64,000 bases of DNA, from contig NZ_RRCM01000001.1 in assembly GCF_003862485.1 (NCBI RefSeq), positions 311,896 through 375,895 on the forward strand, read 5' to 3'. Position numbers and translations under genes: made by a program. Of the stretch, positions 1 to 8,236 are shown in pieces (within the stretch, counting starts at the first letter, position 1; the number at the start of each line of letters is the position of its first letter). Below the pieces are notes generated by a model. That model did not search any database and was not told where the DNA came from. It saw nothing but the letters and a program-made list of their open reading frames with translations. This stretch comes from Lachnoanaerobaculum orale. Its GTDB lineage: Bacteria > Bacillota > Clostridia > Lachnospirales > Lachnospiraceae.

Positions 1-471
1 CTTGCCGGTAAGTACTTTGATGCAGAGAAGATACTTTATAAGAGTCCGACTATTCCTGATGAGGTGGAACAGTACAAAGAGCCTGTAGACCTTGACGAGC
101 TTTTCGGAGATTTGAATCTGCATAAGTTAAGACAGGTCTTTGACCGCGTGATGAAGCAAAAGGACAACCGAATAGATAAGGTAAGAAGCAATTTCGGCAC
201 TATAAAAAAGGAACCTGTATCGCTTGAGGCGAAGATAAAGGATGTAATGGAGTATGCCAGAAAACATAGGAAGTTTACCTTTAGAGCATTGCTTGAAGAT
301 CAGCCTACAAAGCTTGAGGTCGTTGTCACTTTTTTAAGTGTGCTTGAGCTGATGAAAATAGGTAAGATTGCACTGTCACAGGAAGAAGTTTTCGGTGAAA
401 TGCAGATAGAGACTTTGGAAGAAGAGGGAAAGGAGGAAACGCTAGACCTTAGCGATATACTTGATGGCTAA
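1..471 (+). CDS. scpA: Segregation and condensation protein A, 5' truncated by window edge
   Basis: This is the C-terminal part of the kleisin-like subunit of the bacterial SMC-ScpAB condensin, which bridges the SMC head domains during chromosome segregation. The frame is already open at base 1, so the gene starts upstream of the window; about 156 codons are visible. The C-terminal winged-helix region of ScpA is recognisable (KFTFRALLE, then VVVTFLSVLELMKIGKI), followed by an acidic tail. The stop overlaps the start of scpB by eight bases, the usual scpA-scpB coupling. The identification rests on this arrangement and on the sequence style of the winged helix. The GTG at 64 is internal and not a true start. 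Confidence 0.93.
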   Translation, partial: LAGKYFDAEKILYKSPTIPDEVEQYKEPVDLDELFGDLNLHKLRQVFDRVMKQKDNRIDKVRSNFGTIKKEPVSLEAKIKDVMEYARKHRKFTFRALLEDQPTKLEVVVTFLSVLELMKIGKIALSQEEVFGEMQIETLEEEGKEETLDLSDILDG

Positions 472-1060
472 ATTAACCAAGACGGAGGCGGCAATAGAGG
501 CGATACTCTTTGCACTGGGAGCTTCTGTAGAAATCAGACAGCTTTGTGCGGCCCTTGAGATGAAAGAAAGTGAAGTTATTCAAAATCTTGAGTCGTTAAA
601 AGATAAATATAATAAGGAAAACAGAGGTATACAGATAATAGACTTGGGAGACTGTGTGCAGATGTGTACCAGGTCCGAATACTATGACAAGCTTATCAAA
701 GTTTGTAAGACTCCCAAAAAGCAGGTACTGACTGATGCTATACTTGAGACATTGTCAATCATTGCATACAAGCAACCTATAACGAAGTCTGAGATAGAGC
801 ATATCAGAGGAGTTTCATCGGATCATGTGGTGAACAGGCTTGTGGAGTTCGGTCTGGTGTACGAGGCCGGTAAGCTGGATGCTCCGGGAAGACCGGCACA
901 GTTTGCGACCACGGAGGAGTTCCTCAGAAGATTCGGTATAGAGTCAAAAGAGTCTCTGCCTAGGCTTGATTCCGACCTTGAGGCGGAGATTGTACATGAG
1001 GTGGAAGAAGAGACCGGCTGGAAGTTCGGCTTTGAGAGCGAAGCAAACCAAAACAAGTGA
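464..1060 (+). CDS. scpB: Segregation and condensation protein B
   Basis: A 198-residue winged-helix protein that dimerises and binds the ScpA kleisin in the SMC-ScpAB complex. Family-typical segments are the opening [11 protein letters not shown], the central [18 protein letters not shown] and [21 protein letters not shown], and the [17 protein letters not shown] region before the acidic tail. The length fits the family. ATG at 464 is preferred over the TTG at 461; it overlaps the scpA stop, so translation is probably coupled. The nearest purine-rich stretch (AGGAGG near 431) is too far away to act alone, which also points to coupling. Confidence 0.95.
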   Translation: MAKLTKTEAAIEAILFALGASVEIRQLCAALEMKESEVIQNLESLKDKYNKENRGIQIIDLGDCVQMCTRSEYYDKLIKVCKTPKKQVLTDAILETLSIIAYKQPITKSEIEHIRGVSSDHVVNRLVEFGLVYEAGKLDAPGRPAQFATTEEFLRRFGIESKESLPRLDSDLEAEIVHEVEEETGWKFGFESEANQNK

Positions 1061-1070
1061 GGATAAACAG

Positions 1071-1502
1071 TTGAAGATAAAGATAAAATACTTTAGTGAG
1101 AAAATTGAAAAACTCAAATTCATTGACGGCAAAAGTGATTGGATAGATTTGAGAGCCGCCGAAAGGGTGGAACTTAAAAGCGGAGAATATAAGCTGATAA
1201 AACTCGGCGTGGGAATGGAATTGCCCAAGGGCTATGAGGCGTTGGTGGTACCTAGAAGTTCCACATTCAAAAACTTCGGCATACTGCAGACCAATTCTAT
1301 GGGTGTGATTGACGAGTCATACTGCGGAGACAATGATGAGTGGAAGTTCCCGGCACTGGCTATGAGAGATACCGTTATAGAGGTAAATGACAGAATATGT
1401 CAGTTCAGGATAATAAAACATCAGGACGCGTTTACATTTGAAGAAGTAAAAGAATTGAATGAGGTTGACAGAGGTGGCTTTGGTAGTACAGGGAAGAATT
1501 AG
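1071..1502 (+). CDS. dut: dUTP diphosphatase (trimeric dUTPase)
   Basis: Hydrolyses dUTP to dUMP and pyrophosphate, keeping uracil out of DNA and feeding dTMP synthesis. The conserved dUTPase motifs appear in order: [32 protein letters not shown] and the C-terminal RGGFGSTG that closes over the active site. I chose the TTG at 1071 because LKIKIKYF is where the family fold begins and GTGAGGAT lies about 8 bases upstream; the open frame runs further back to 966 but there it only shadows scpB. That gives 143 residues, normal for the family. The gene follows scpB by 10 bases and its end overlaps the next lipoprotein frame. Confidence 0.9.
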   Translation: MKIKIKYFSEKIEKLKFIDGKSDWIDLRAAERVELKSGEYKLIKLGVGMELPKGYEALVVPRSSTFKNFGILQTNSMGVIDESYCGDNDEWKFPALAMRDTVIEVNDRICQFRIIKHQDAFTFEEVKELNEVDRGGFGSTGKN

Positions 1503-2319
1503 AAGATTTTTTGCGGTAGGTGTACTTGCCGTCATTATGCTTGGCGGATGTTCAGGCAAGGAGAGAAAAAACTTTGAAGCCGGAAAGGCACTTTTAAATG
1601 AGGGAAAGTATGCCGAGGCGGTGGAAGCGTTTGACAAGGCTATAGAAGCACATGGCAGCAACAGTATAAGAGGCCTTGAAATAGATATACTCAGATACAG
1701 AGCGGAGGCGGAGTACAGGGCAGGAGATTATAAGGCGGCGGAGCACAGCTACAGGCTGCTTACATCTGCAGATGAGAACAGAAGCGAATACATGGATATG
1801 CTCGCTATCATATATACAAAGCTCAGCAATACGGATATGGATATAAATATTGACAATGCCATAGAGATGTATGAAAGGGCAGCAAAACAGGATGATAAAA
1901 GCGAGCTTCATATCAATGCAGGTATTACTATAGCAGAGTACTACGAGGATATGTATGACAAAAAGATGGATGCGACATACCTTGACAGTGCCGAGGAGTT
2001 TTTGGAGAAACTTTTAAAAGAGACCGGAAGGAAGAATGCCAAGGTATTGGCGGTATATGCAAAGCATATGTCAAAGCGAGAGGACTATGATAAGGCACTT
2101 GAAGCCGTGGATGAGGGCATAGCACTGCTTGAAAAGAAAAAGCTTAATAAAAGTGAAGATGAGACCTTGAAATCTTTGATGTTTTCAAGGGGTTCATGCT
2201 ATGAATATAAGAGTGATTACAACAAGGCACTTGAAGCGTTCAACGCATATATTGAAAAATACGGTGAGGATGAGAGCGTTTCACATGAGGTGGCATTCTT
2301 AAAGGCAAGAATAAGATAG
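1459..2319 (+). CDS. TPR-repeat lipoprotein
   Basis: A secreted lipoprotein built of tetratricopeptide repeats, a scaffold for protein contacts; the partner is unknown. The N-terminus has arginines, a hydrophobic stretch and a lipobox ending LGGC, so it should be lipidated and anchored outside the membrane. Helical repeats follow, with the A-x-x-x-F/Y-x-x-A pattern ([54 protein letters not shown]). The ATG at 1459 lies inside dut; the TTG at 1480 sits closer to the signal peptide behind GAGGTGG at 1471-1476 and could be the real start. It is co-directional with hflX, whose ATG is only 7 bases downstream of the stop. Confidence 0.8.
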   Translation: MRLTEVALVVQGRIRRFFAVGVLAVIMLGGCSGKERKNFEAGKALLNEGKYAEAVEAFDKAIEAHGSNSIRGLEIDILRYRAEAEYRAGDYKAAEHSYRLLTSADENRSEYMDMLAIIYTKLSNTDMDINIDNAIEMYERAAKQDDKSELHINAGITIAEYYEDMYDKKMDATYLDSAEEFLEKLLKETGRKNAKVLAVYAKHMSKREDYDKALEAVDEGIALLEKKKLNKSEDETLKSLMFSRGSCYEYKSDYNKALEAFNAYIEKYGEDESVSHEVAFLKARIR

Positions 2320-2326
2320 GTAATAT

Positions 2327-3571
2327 ATGAGTACATTTGAAACAAAGGAAATAGTTGAGAAAGTTATACTTCTCGGAGTGGATGTAGGCGACGATACAAA
2401 AGAGTCTATGAAAGAACTTGCGGAGCTTGTGGACACGGCAGGGGCTACAGTGCTTGACAGTATTATACAGTCAAGGGAGAGGATACATCCCGGCACCTAT
2501 CTTGGAAAAGGCAAGATAGAAGAGGTAAGAGAAAGAATAGAGAGGCTTGATGCCACAGGTGTGGTATGTGATGACGAGCTTACACCTGCACAGCTTAGAA
2601 ATCTGGAAGATTTGCTGGATACCAAGGTAATGGACAGGACCATGGTTATCTTGGATATATTTGCAAAAAGAGCCACGACAAGTGAAGGAAAGATTCAGGT
2701 TGAGCTGGCTCAGCTGAAATTTTCTGCAGCAAGGCTGATAGGACTTAGAAGCAGTCTTTCAAGACTTGGTGGCGGAATAGGTACCAGAGGTCCCGGAGAG
2801 AAAAAACTTGAGATGGACAGAAGACTTATTCATGAGAGGATTTCACAGCTTAAGTCGGAGCTTAAGAAGGTGGAAAGCCACAGAGAGCTGATAAGAAAAT
2901 CAAGGGATGAAAACCTTGCCTTTAATGTGGCTATAGTGGGATATACAAATGCGGGCAAGTCGACACTTTTAAACAAGCTGACAGATGCAAATATTTTGGC
3001 GGAGGACAAGCTCTTTGCAACACTTGACCCGACTACAAGGAAGTTGAAGCTTGGAAGCGGTCAGGAAATACTTGTAACGGATACTGTAGGCTTTATAAGA
3101 AAGCTTCCTCACCATCTTATAGAGGCGTTTAAATCAACACTTGAGGAAGCCAAGTATGCCAATCTTTTGGTACATATGGTGGATGCATCAAATGAGGAGG
3201 CAAGCTCGCAGATGCTTGTGGTATATGATACGCTCAGAAGCCTTGATGTGGTGGATAAGGATATAATTACAGTCTTTAATAAGACAGACCTGATAAAGGA
3301 AGGAGAGGAACTTCCGAGAGATTTCCATGCGGATAAGATTATTAAGATGTCTGCAAAGACGGGAGAGGGCATTGAAGATTTAAAGAAGACTATTGAAAAT
3401 ATATTGCAAAATCAAAGAGTATATTTGGAACATATTTTTTCTTATAAAGATGCAGGTAAGATTGCACTTATCAGAAAGTTCGGAGAGATTAAAAGTGAAG
3501 AGTACACAGACGACGGTATCTTGATAAAGGCGTATATTCCTGCGGAGATTTTCGGGAAAGTGATGGGGTAG
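2327..3571 (+). CDS. hflX: GTPase HflX
   Basis: A ribosome-associated GTPase that rescues or splits stalled 70S ribosomes, notably after heat stress in the systems studied. The protein has 414 residues. The HflX N-terminal domain includes the glycine-rich SRLGGGIGTRGPGEKKLE loop, followed by a coiled linker. The GTPase domain shows G1 GYTNAGKST, G2 with FATLDPTTR, G3 DTVGF and G4 NKTD. Length and domain order match the family. It is read with the preceding lipoprotein gene and is followed by a non-coding stretch with a new promoter. Confidence 0.96.
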   Translation: MSTFETKEIVEKVILLGVDVGDDTKESMKELAELVDTAGATVLDSIIQSRERIHPGTYLGKGKIEEVRERIERLDATGVVCDDELTPAQLRNLEDLLDTKVMDRTMVILDIFAKRATTSEGKIQVELAQLKFSAARLIGLRSSLSRLGGGIGTRGPGEKKLEMDRRLIHERISQLKSELKKVESHRELIRKSRDENLAFNVAIVGYTNAGKSTLLNKLTDANILAEDKLFATLDPTTRKLKLGSGQEILVTDTVGFIRKLPHHLIEAFKSTLEEAKYANLLVHMVDASNEEASSQMLVVYDTLRSLDVVDKDIITVFNKTDLIKEGEELPRDFHADKIIKMSAKTGEGIEDLKKTIENILQNQRVYLEHIFSYKDAGKIALIRKFGEIKSEEYTDDGILIKAYIPAEIFGKVMG

Positions 3572-3583
3572 CATAAAATTTGC

Positions 3584-3612
3584 TTGAAAAAGTTTTATAA
3601 GTAGTATATATT
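3584..3612 (+). promoter_or_regulatory. Sigma-A type promoter for the LRAT-domain gene
   Basis: TTGAAA at 3584-3589 and TATATT at 3607-3612 are separated by exactly 17 bases. The site starts just after the hflX stop and fires toward the LRAT-domain gene about 55 bases downstream. No terminator is visible after hflX, so some read-through is also possible. Confidence 0.6.
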
Positions 3613-3641
3613 AGTTATACCTAACTTAGTGAGACCTAACT
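3613..3641 (+). repeat. Two direct copies of ACCTAACT in the leader of the LRAT-domain gene
   Basis: ACCTAACT occurs at 3619-3626 and again at 3634-3641, a 15-base period. The first copy also pairs with AGTTA just upstream (AGTTA-tacc-TAACT). The repeats lie right after the -10 box, where a repressor could block transcription. The binding factor is unknown. Confidence 0.45.
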
Positions 3642-3665
3642 ATATTATATTACTTTGGGGGGATT

Positions 3666-4361
3666 ATGTTATTAGCGCTTTTGATTGCAGGTAAGCTTTT
3701 GATGAAACCGGGTGGCGACAGACCCAATAAGGAAGAGAAGATTACCGGAAAGCAGCATTTTTGGAGAGATAAAAAAGTAAAGAACGGATACAGACTGCAA
3801 CAAAATCTGCTTGATGACCATGCAAGGATTTTGGATAAGGATAATATAAGAAAAGCCACCGGAAGTATGAGTGCTATGGAGGATAAGTTTGAAAGACTGG
3901 CTTCAGACAGCTTTTTAAAGCCCGGAGATGTGATAGGGGTATCAAGAAAGTGGTATGATCACTACGGTGTATATATAGGTGAAGGAAGGGTCATTCACTA
4001 TGCGGATAAGACTAAGGATTTCGGAAGAAATGTGAGTATCTATGAAACAGACCTTGAAGGTTTTACACAAGGTTGCAAGGATTATTTTGTACTGCATTTT
4101 CCAAAGGCGGGCGGTCCTCCGAGAAAGTTAAGGAGCAGCACCGACTTTACTGAAAATCCGAGAGAGGGAACAGGTATATTTGATTTTATATTTAAGGCAA
4201 AGTATCAGCTGTTCTCACCTGAAGAGACAATAAAGAGAGCCAAGTCAAGGCTTGGAGAGAGATCCTACAATCTGACTAGAAATAACTGTGAGCATTTTGC
4301 TCTGTGGTGTAAGACCGGAGTATCGTTTTCACGCCAGGTGGATATGGCATTATCAATATAA
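3666..4361 (+). CDS. LRAT-domain (NlpC/P60-like papain fold) protein
   Basis: A 231-residue protein with a lecithin:retinol-acyltransferase-like domain, a circularly permuted NlpC/P60 thiol fold that acts as acyltransferase or thioesterase where known. The expected His-His-Cys pattern is present: LKPGDVIGVSRKWYDHYGVY, then RVIHYA, then NCEHFALWCKTG with the catalytic Cys. The N-terminus starts with a short hydrophobic run (LLALLIAGKLL) that may anchor it. The ATG at 3666 follows a strong GGGGGGA. It has its own promoter and terminator, so it is a single-gene unit. Substrate and role are unknown; bacterial members are scattered and some are phage-linked. Confidence 0.8.
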   Translation: MLLALLIAGKLLMKPGGDRPNKEEKITGKQHFWRDKKVKNGYRLQQNLLDDHARILDKDNIRKATGSMSAMEDKFERLASDSFLKPGDVIGVSRKWYDHYGVYIGEGRVIHYADKTKDFGRNVSIYETDLEGFTQGCKDYFVLHFPKAGGPPRKLRSSTDFTENPREGTGIFDFIFKAKYQLFSPEETIKRAKSRLGERSYNLTRNNCEHFALWCKTGVSFSRQVDMALSI

Positions 4362-4367
4362 TTTATT

Positions 4368-4408
4368 AAGACTGTCAAAGCTTAAAAAGCTGCCGGCAGT
4401 CTTTTTAT
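4368..4408 (+). terminator. Rho-independent terminator after the LRAT-domain gene
   Basis: AAGACTG at 4368-4374 pairs with CAGTCTT at 4397-4403, with an inner AGCTT/AAGCT pairing, followed by a T-run (CTTTTTATTT). Confidence 0.75.
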
Positions 4409-4421
4409 TTATGTGAACATT

Positions 4422-4430
4422 TGTTATAAT
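4422..4430 (+). promoter_or_regulatory. Extended -10 promoter for the YigZ-family gene
   Basis: TG-T-TATAAT at 4422-4430 is a perfect extended -10 element. No good -35 box is seen at 17 bases, as is common for this class. It sits about 25 bases before the ATG at 4455, which is preceded by TAGGAGA. Confidence 0.55.
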
Positions 4431-4454
4431 CTGTCTAAAAGTAGGAGATAACCA

Positions 4455-5099
4455 ATGAAAATCATTCTGGAAACGAAAGAGACTGAGATTGTAGAAAAGA
4501 AATCAAGGTTTATAGCAAATATTGCGGCAGTATCTTCAGAGGAAGAGGCAATCGAGTTTATAGAAAAAATAAAGAAAAAATATTATGACGCAAGGCATAA
4601 TTGTTATGCGTATATTATAGGGGACAAGGGCGACAAGAAAAAATGTTCTGATGACGGAGAGCCGCAAAGAAGTGCCGGAATGCCTATGATGGAAGTGCTT
4701 GAAAACCAAGGTTACTTTGATATAGTTGTAGTGGTAACAAGGTACTTCGGAGGTACACTGCTTGGAGTGGGCGGACTTATAAGAGCATATCAAGGTGCCG
4801 TTATAGAAGGTTTAAATGCAAGTGTCAGTGGAGAAATTCACGAAGGATTCAGGGCAAAGTACAGGTTTGGTTATGATTTTTACGGTAAAATAAAGTATAT
4901 AGCGGAGAGTGAAAATATAGTGATAGAAGATACTTTATTTGACGAGAATGTCACGATGAGTCTTATATTTGAAGACGGTGAGAGTGAAAGACTGCAAAAA
5001 AAGCTTGTAGAAGAGACCAATGCAAATATAGAAAGACTGCTTTTGGAGAAGATAAAATATATCACTGTGGATAACAAGTGGTATAAAGAATACAGATAG
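4455..5099 (+). CDS. YigZ/IMPACT family protein (UPF0029)
   Basis: A 214-residue member of the YigZ/IMPACT family, whose bacterial members have no firmly settled role; the eukaryotic relative IMPACT acts in translational control. Characteristic stretches are KKSRFIANIAAV, ARHNCYAYIIGD, SDDGEPQRSAGMPM and VVVTRYFGGTLLGVGGLIRAYQ; the C-terminal half is a DUF1949-like ferredoxin-fold domain. The length is normal. ATG at 4455 with AGGAG nearby fits the start. It is transcribed together with the CorA-type gene 32 bases downstream. Confidence 0.92.
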   Translation: MKIILETKETEIVEKKSRFIANIAAVSSEEEAIEFIEKIKKKYYDARHNCYAYIIGDKGDKKKCSDDGEPQRSAGMPMMEVLENQGYFDIVVVVTRYFGGTLLGVGGLIRAYQGAVIEGLNASVSGEIHEGFRAKYRFGYDFYGKIKYIAESENIVIEDTLFDENVTMSLIFEDGESERLQKKLVEETNANIERLLLEKIKYITVDNKWYKEYR

Positions 5100-5131
5100 A
5101 AAAGGCTTGAATTAAGCTTGAGGATTTATAA

Positions 5132-6031
5132 ATGCAAATGTATTTGGGAGAAGAAGGAAAGAAATACTATTGGAGAGCTGTAGATGTCAGCAATATAACG
5201 GATGTAGAGACATTGGAGAAAAAATTTGACTTAACCGAAGAGATGTCCGAGTATGTGCTTGACTCAAATGAGAGAGCGAGAGTAGATTATGACGGCAAGA
5301 ATCTGTTTGCGGTAATACATGTGCCTGCATTTACACAAAATGACGGACACTATGAGACAAGGTCGATAAAATTTTTTGTAAATGCGGACAGTATCTTTAT
5401 GTTTGTCACATATGATACAAATTATATTGTGCCGCAGATTGAAAAGCTTATAGAGGTGGAAGAGGCAAGCAGTTCGATGATGCTGTTATTTTTGTGCCTT
5501 TTTGTTATATCCGACTCGTTTTTGCCGATACTTGATAAGCTTAATGAAGAGAGACTGCATCTGAACAGAAGGCTTAGAAACAACACAAACAATCAAGGGA
5601 TTTGGGATTTGTCGGACCTTGAGGTAGGTCTTATCTACCTTGGAGCTGCAACAAGGCAAAATGTTGTGGCAATAAGGCAGATGAGGATAACTACGGCAAT
5701 AAAGAAATGTTCAAATGCCGAGAAGGAGCAGCTTGAGGATGCCTACATAGAGGCGAAGCAGGCAAGTGAGATGGCGGATATGGCATCAAGCATAGTGGAG
5801 CAGATGAGCGGAATGTACAACAATCTTATAAATATCAGGCTGAATGAAACAATGCGTATCATGACCGTATGGTCACTGCTTATGACAATACCGACAATTA
5901 TCTCAGGATTCTTCGGCATGAATGTGGATTTGCCCTTCACCACAATGAAAGGCGGATGGATACTTATAACACTTATCACAGCCGTATTACTGTGGATAAT
6001 GTGGAAATTTATATGGAAAAAACTGTGGTAG
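5132..6031 (+). CDS. corA: CorA-family divalent cation transporter
   Basis: A 299-residue membrane channel of the CorA family, which imports Mg2+ (some members carry other divalent ions). The long N-terminal cytoplasmic domain is followed by two C-terminal membrane helices with the signature GMN at the end of the first (FFGMNVDLPF) and a basic C-terminus (WKFIWKKLW). The ATG at 5132 has GAGGA about 8 bases upstream. It is the last gene of a short unit with the YigZ-family gene and is followed by a strong terminator. Ion specificity cannot be read from the sequence. Confidence 0.9.
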   Translation: MQMYLGEEGKKYYWRAVDVSNITDVETLEKKFDLTEEMSEYVLDSNERARVDYDGKNLFAVIHVPAFTQNDGHYETRSIKFFVNADSIFMFVTYDTNYIVPQIEKLIEVEEASSSMMLLFLCLFVISDSFLPILDKLNEERLHLNRRLRNNTNNQGIWDLSDLEVGLIYLGAATRQNVVAIRQMRITTAIKKCSNAEKEQLEDAYIEAKQASEMADMASSIVEQMSGMYNNLINIRLNETMRIMTVWSLLMTIPTIISGFFGMNVDLPFTTMKGGWILITLITAVLLWIMWKFIWKKLW

Positions 6032-6032
6032 G

Positions 6033-6083
6033 AATAATAGTTACATTGGTTATTTAATGACTAATGTAACTATTATTTTTTTG
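6033..6083 (+). terminator. Strong terminator after corA
   Basis: A perfect 15-base inverted repeat (AATAATAGTTACATT at 6033-6047 with its complement at 6063-6077) runs into TTTTTT. It separates corA from the sugar island. Confidence 0.85.
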
Positions 6084-6118
6084 CTGTTTTAGGTAAATTG
6101 TTTTTGAAAGGGGGAAAT

Positions 6119-7234
6119 ATGAAGAAAAAAATAATAGTTGCAGGACATATATCCTATGATATTACACCGATAATATATAATACAAACGGTAAAGATTTTG
6201 GTAAACTTATAAAACCGGGAAAACTTATCAATATCGGTAAGGCTACAGTTGCAAACGGCGGAAGTGTGAATAATACAGGTATGGCATTGCATAAGTTCGG
6301 TGCGGATGTTGAGCTTATTGCCAAAATCGGTAATGATGAGTTCGGCAGACAGATAATGGAAAAATGTAAAAAAGAGGGTGCAAAGACAAGTTTTATAATA
6401 TCAGACAGTGAGGATACCTCATATACAATAGTGATAGCACCGCCGGGATTTGACAGAAGTTTTTTACATTTTACAGGAACCAATGATACTTTCAGTTTTT
6501 CGGATTTGGATATGTCAAAAATAGAAGGCGGATATTTGTTTCATTTCGGGTATCCGACGTTGATGGAGGGGTTCTATAAAGATAATGCCAAAGATCTTAT
6601 ACAAATGTATAAGAATATAAAGGAATTAGGATTGATTACGAGCCTTGATGTGGCGGCAATAGACCCTAACAGTGAGTCAGGAAAGCAGGACTGGAAAGAA
6701 ATATTAAGACAAGTATTGCCATATGTGGATGTATTTGAACCAAGTTTTGAAGAGTTATTATGTATGGTTGACAGAGACGGATATGACAGACTTTTAGAAA
6801 GGTCTTCGGACAATGATTTATGTGCATGCCTCAGTTTAGAAAAGGATATAGTACCGCTTGCTAAGAAAGTTATGTCTTTAGGTGCATCAATATTGCTTAT
6901 AAAATGTGGTGTAGCAGGTATGTATCTGTGCACGGCAAGTGATATATCACAAAAGTTAAATCTGGACAGTTCTTGGAATGATTTCAAACATTTCCAAAAA
7001 AGTTTTAAGCCTGACATAATAAAGTCGGCAATAGGAGCGGGAGATACGGCGATAGCGGCATTTCTTTATGGAATAACCAATAATTACAGTCCTAAGAAAG
7101 CAATGGAAATAGCGGCGGCTACAGGTGCAATGTGTATTACGGAATATGATACATTTAGCGGATTGTTAAGTATAGATGAACTGGAAGAAAAAATAAAAAA
7201 CAACTGGGAAACTCAAGATTTTATCTGTGAGTAG
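6119..7234 (+). CDS. PfkB-family carbohydrate kinase
   Basis: A ribokinase-family ATP-dependent sugar kinase of 371 residues. The N-terminal half carries the glycine-rich substrate region (VANGGSVNNTGMALHKFGADVELIAKIGNDEFG) and the C-terminal signature AIGAGDTAIAAFLYG holds the catalytic Asp and anion hole. ATG at 6119 follows AAAGGGGG and is better than the ATG at 6098. A class II aldolase follows 9 bases after the stop, and a lyxose isomerase-like gene ends the island. This suggests the kinase phosphorylates a ketose that is then cleaved by the aldolase. The exact sugar and the position phosphorylated are inference. Confidence 0.85.
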   Translation: MKKKIIVAGHISYDITPIIYNTNGKDFGKLIKPGKLINIGKATVANGGSVNNTGMALHKFGADVELIAKIGNDEFGRQIMEKCKKEGAKTSFIISDSEDTSYTIVIAPPGFDRSFLHFTGTNDTFSFSDLDMSKIEGGYLFHFGYPTLMEGFYKDNAKDLIQMYKNIKELGLITSLDVAAIDPNSESGKQDWKEILRQVLPYVDVFEPSFEELLCMVDRDGYDRLLERSSDNDLCACLSLEKDIVPLAKKVMSLGASILLIKCGVAGMYLCTASDISQKLNLDSSWNDFKHFQKSFKPDIIKSAIGAGDTAIAAFLYGITNNYSPKKAMEIAAATGAMCITEYDTFSGLLSIDELEEKIKNNWETQDFICE

Positions 7235-7243
7235 GGGGGGATT

Positions 7244-8086
7244 ATGTTAATAACATTGAAGAATATTTTAAAAATGGCGGAAAGTAAAGATATGGCGATA
7301 GCTGCATTTAATGTTACATCACTTGAAGGTGTATTGGCGGTGATAGAAGCGGCGGAGGATGAGGATACACCTGTAATATTACAATTTGCCAATGCGGCAC
7401 ATAGTAAATATATTTCACTTGAAGATATAGGAAGAGTGATGGTGGCATTTGCAGATAGGAGCAAAGTACCTGTATGCGTACATTTAGACCATGGCAACAA
7501 CTTTGATGAAATAAAGAGAGCGTTGGATTTAGGATTTACAAGTATAATGTATGACGGATCTGAACTGTCGTTAAAACAGAATATAGCAAATACAAAATAT
7601 GCGAAGATATTGGCAGATGAGTATGGAGCAAGTATAGAGGCGGAACTTGGCTCTATGGGAACAGAAGGTGAGAACGAGAACATTTTAGGAGCATATACAG
7701 ACCCCGAAGTTGCAAGGGTATTTGTAAATGAGACAGGAATAGATGCACTTGCAGCATCATTCGGAACAGTACATGGAATATATAAGAGCAGGCCGAATCT
7801 GGACTTTGATATAATCAGCGGAATAAGGAAACTTTGCGGTATTCCGGTAGTAATGCATGGCGGCTCGGGAATCAGCGATTCGGATTTTAAAAAATGTATA
7901 GATTGCGGAGTGAGAAAAATAAACTACTATACATATGCGGCAAAGTATGCCGGTGATGCTATAAAAGATATGATTAAAGATAAAAACGGAAATATATATT
8001 CGCATGATATACTGGTTGAGATAAGGCGAAATATGGTAAAGACATATAAGGAGACAATAAGAGTGTTCAAAAATACACAAAAATAG
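7244..8086 (+). CDS. Class II (zinc) ketose-bisphosphate aldolase family protein
   Basis: A 280-residue class II aldolase of the FbaA/GatY/KbaY group. The zinc and substrate motifs are visible: HLDHGNN with metal-binding His, EAELGSMGTEGE with the acidic ligand, a GTVHG His, and PVVMHGGSGI. FBP aldolases proper and tagatose or sulfo-sugar aldolases share these, so the substrate is open. It directly follows the PfkB kinase (RBS GGGGGGGA), so it probably splits the kinase product into DHAP and an aldehyde. A 150-base gap separates it from the transporter genes; no clear terminator is seen there. Confidence 0.85.
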   Translation: MLITLKNILKMAESKDMAIAAFNVTSLEGVLAVIEAAEDEDTPVILQFANAAHSKYISLEDIGRVMVAFADRSKVPVCVHLDHGNNFDEIKRALDLGFTSIMYDGSELSLKQNIANTKYAKILADEYGASIEAELGSMGTEGENENILGAYTDPEVARVFVNETGIDALAASFGTVHGIYKSRPNLDFDIISGIRKLCGIPVVMHGGSGISDSDFKKCIDCGVRKINYYTYAAKYAGDAIKDMIKDKNGNIYSHDILVEIRRNMVKTYKETIRVFKNTQK

Positions 8087-8136
8087 ATTATATACTTTGA
8101 TATATAAACTTAAAATATTATAAATATATAAAGATA

Positions 8137-8148
8137 TGACAAATGTCA
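8137..8148 (+). promoter_or_regulatory. Inverted repeat upstream of the sugar transporter, candidate operator
   Basis: The gap 8087-8236 is very AT-rich. TGACA-AA-TGTCA at 8137-8148 is the only clear dyad. It lies about 90 bases before the binding-protein gene, a plausible site for the NarL-type regulator encoded at 14081. A possible promoter (TTGATA near 8098 with TATAAA 16 bases later) precedes it. This is suggestive only. Confidence 0.3.
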
Positions 8149-8236
8149 ATACGAATATATTACATAAAACAGTTTTTATTAAGTATCATTATGCTATTAT
8201 AGCTATAAGCCCAAAAGGGTATGAAAAGGAGGATTT

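Noticed and set aside
6154-7017. Long open frames on the strand opposite the PfkB gene
   Set aside because: They mirror a clear kinase gene and have no RBS or recognisable protein; the same holds for other antisense frames across the window.
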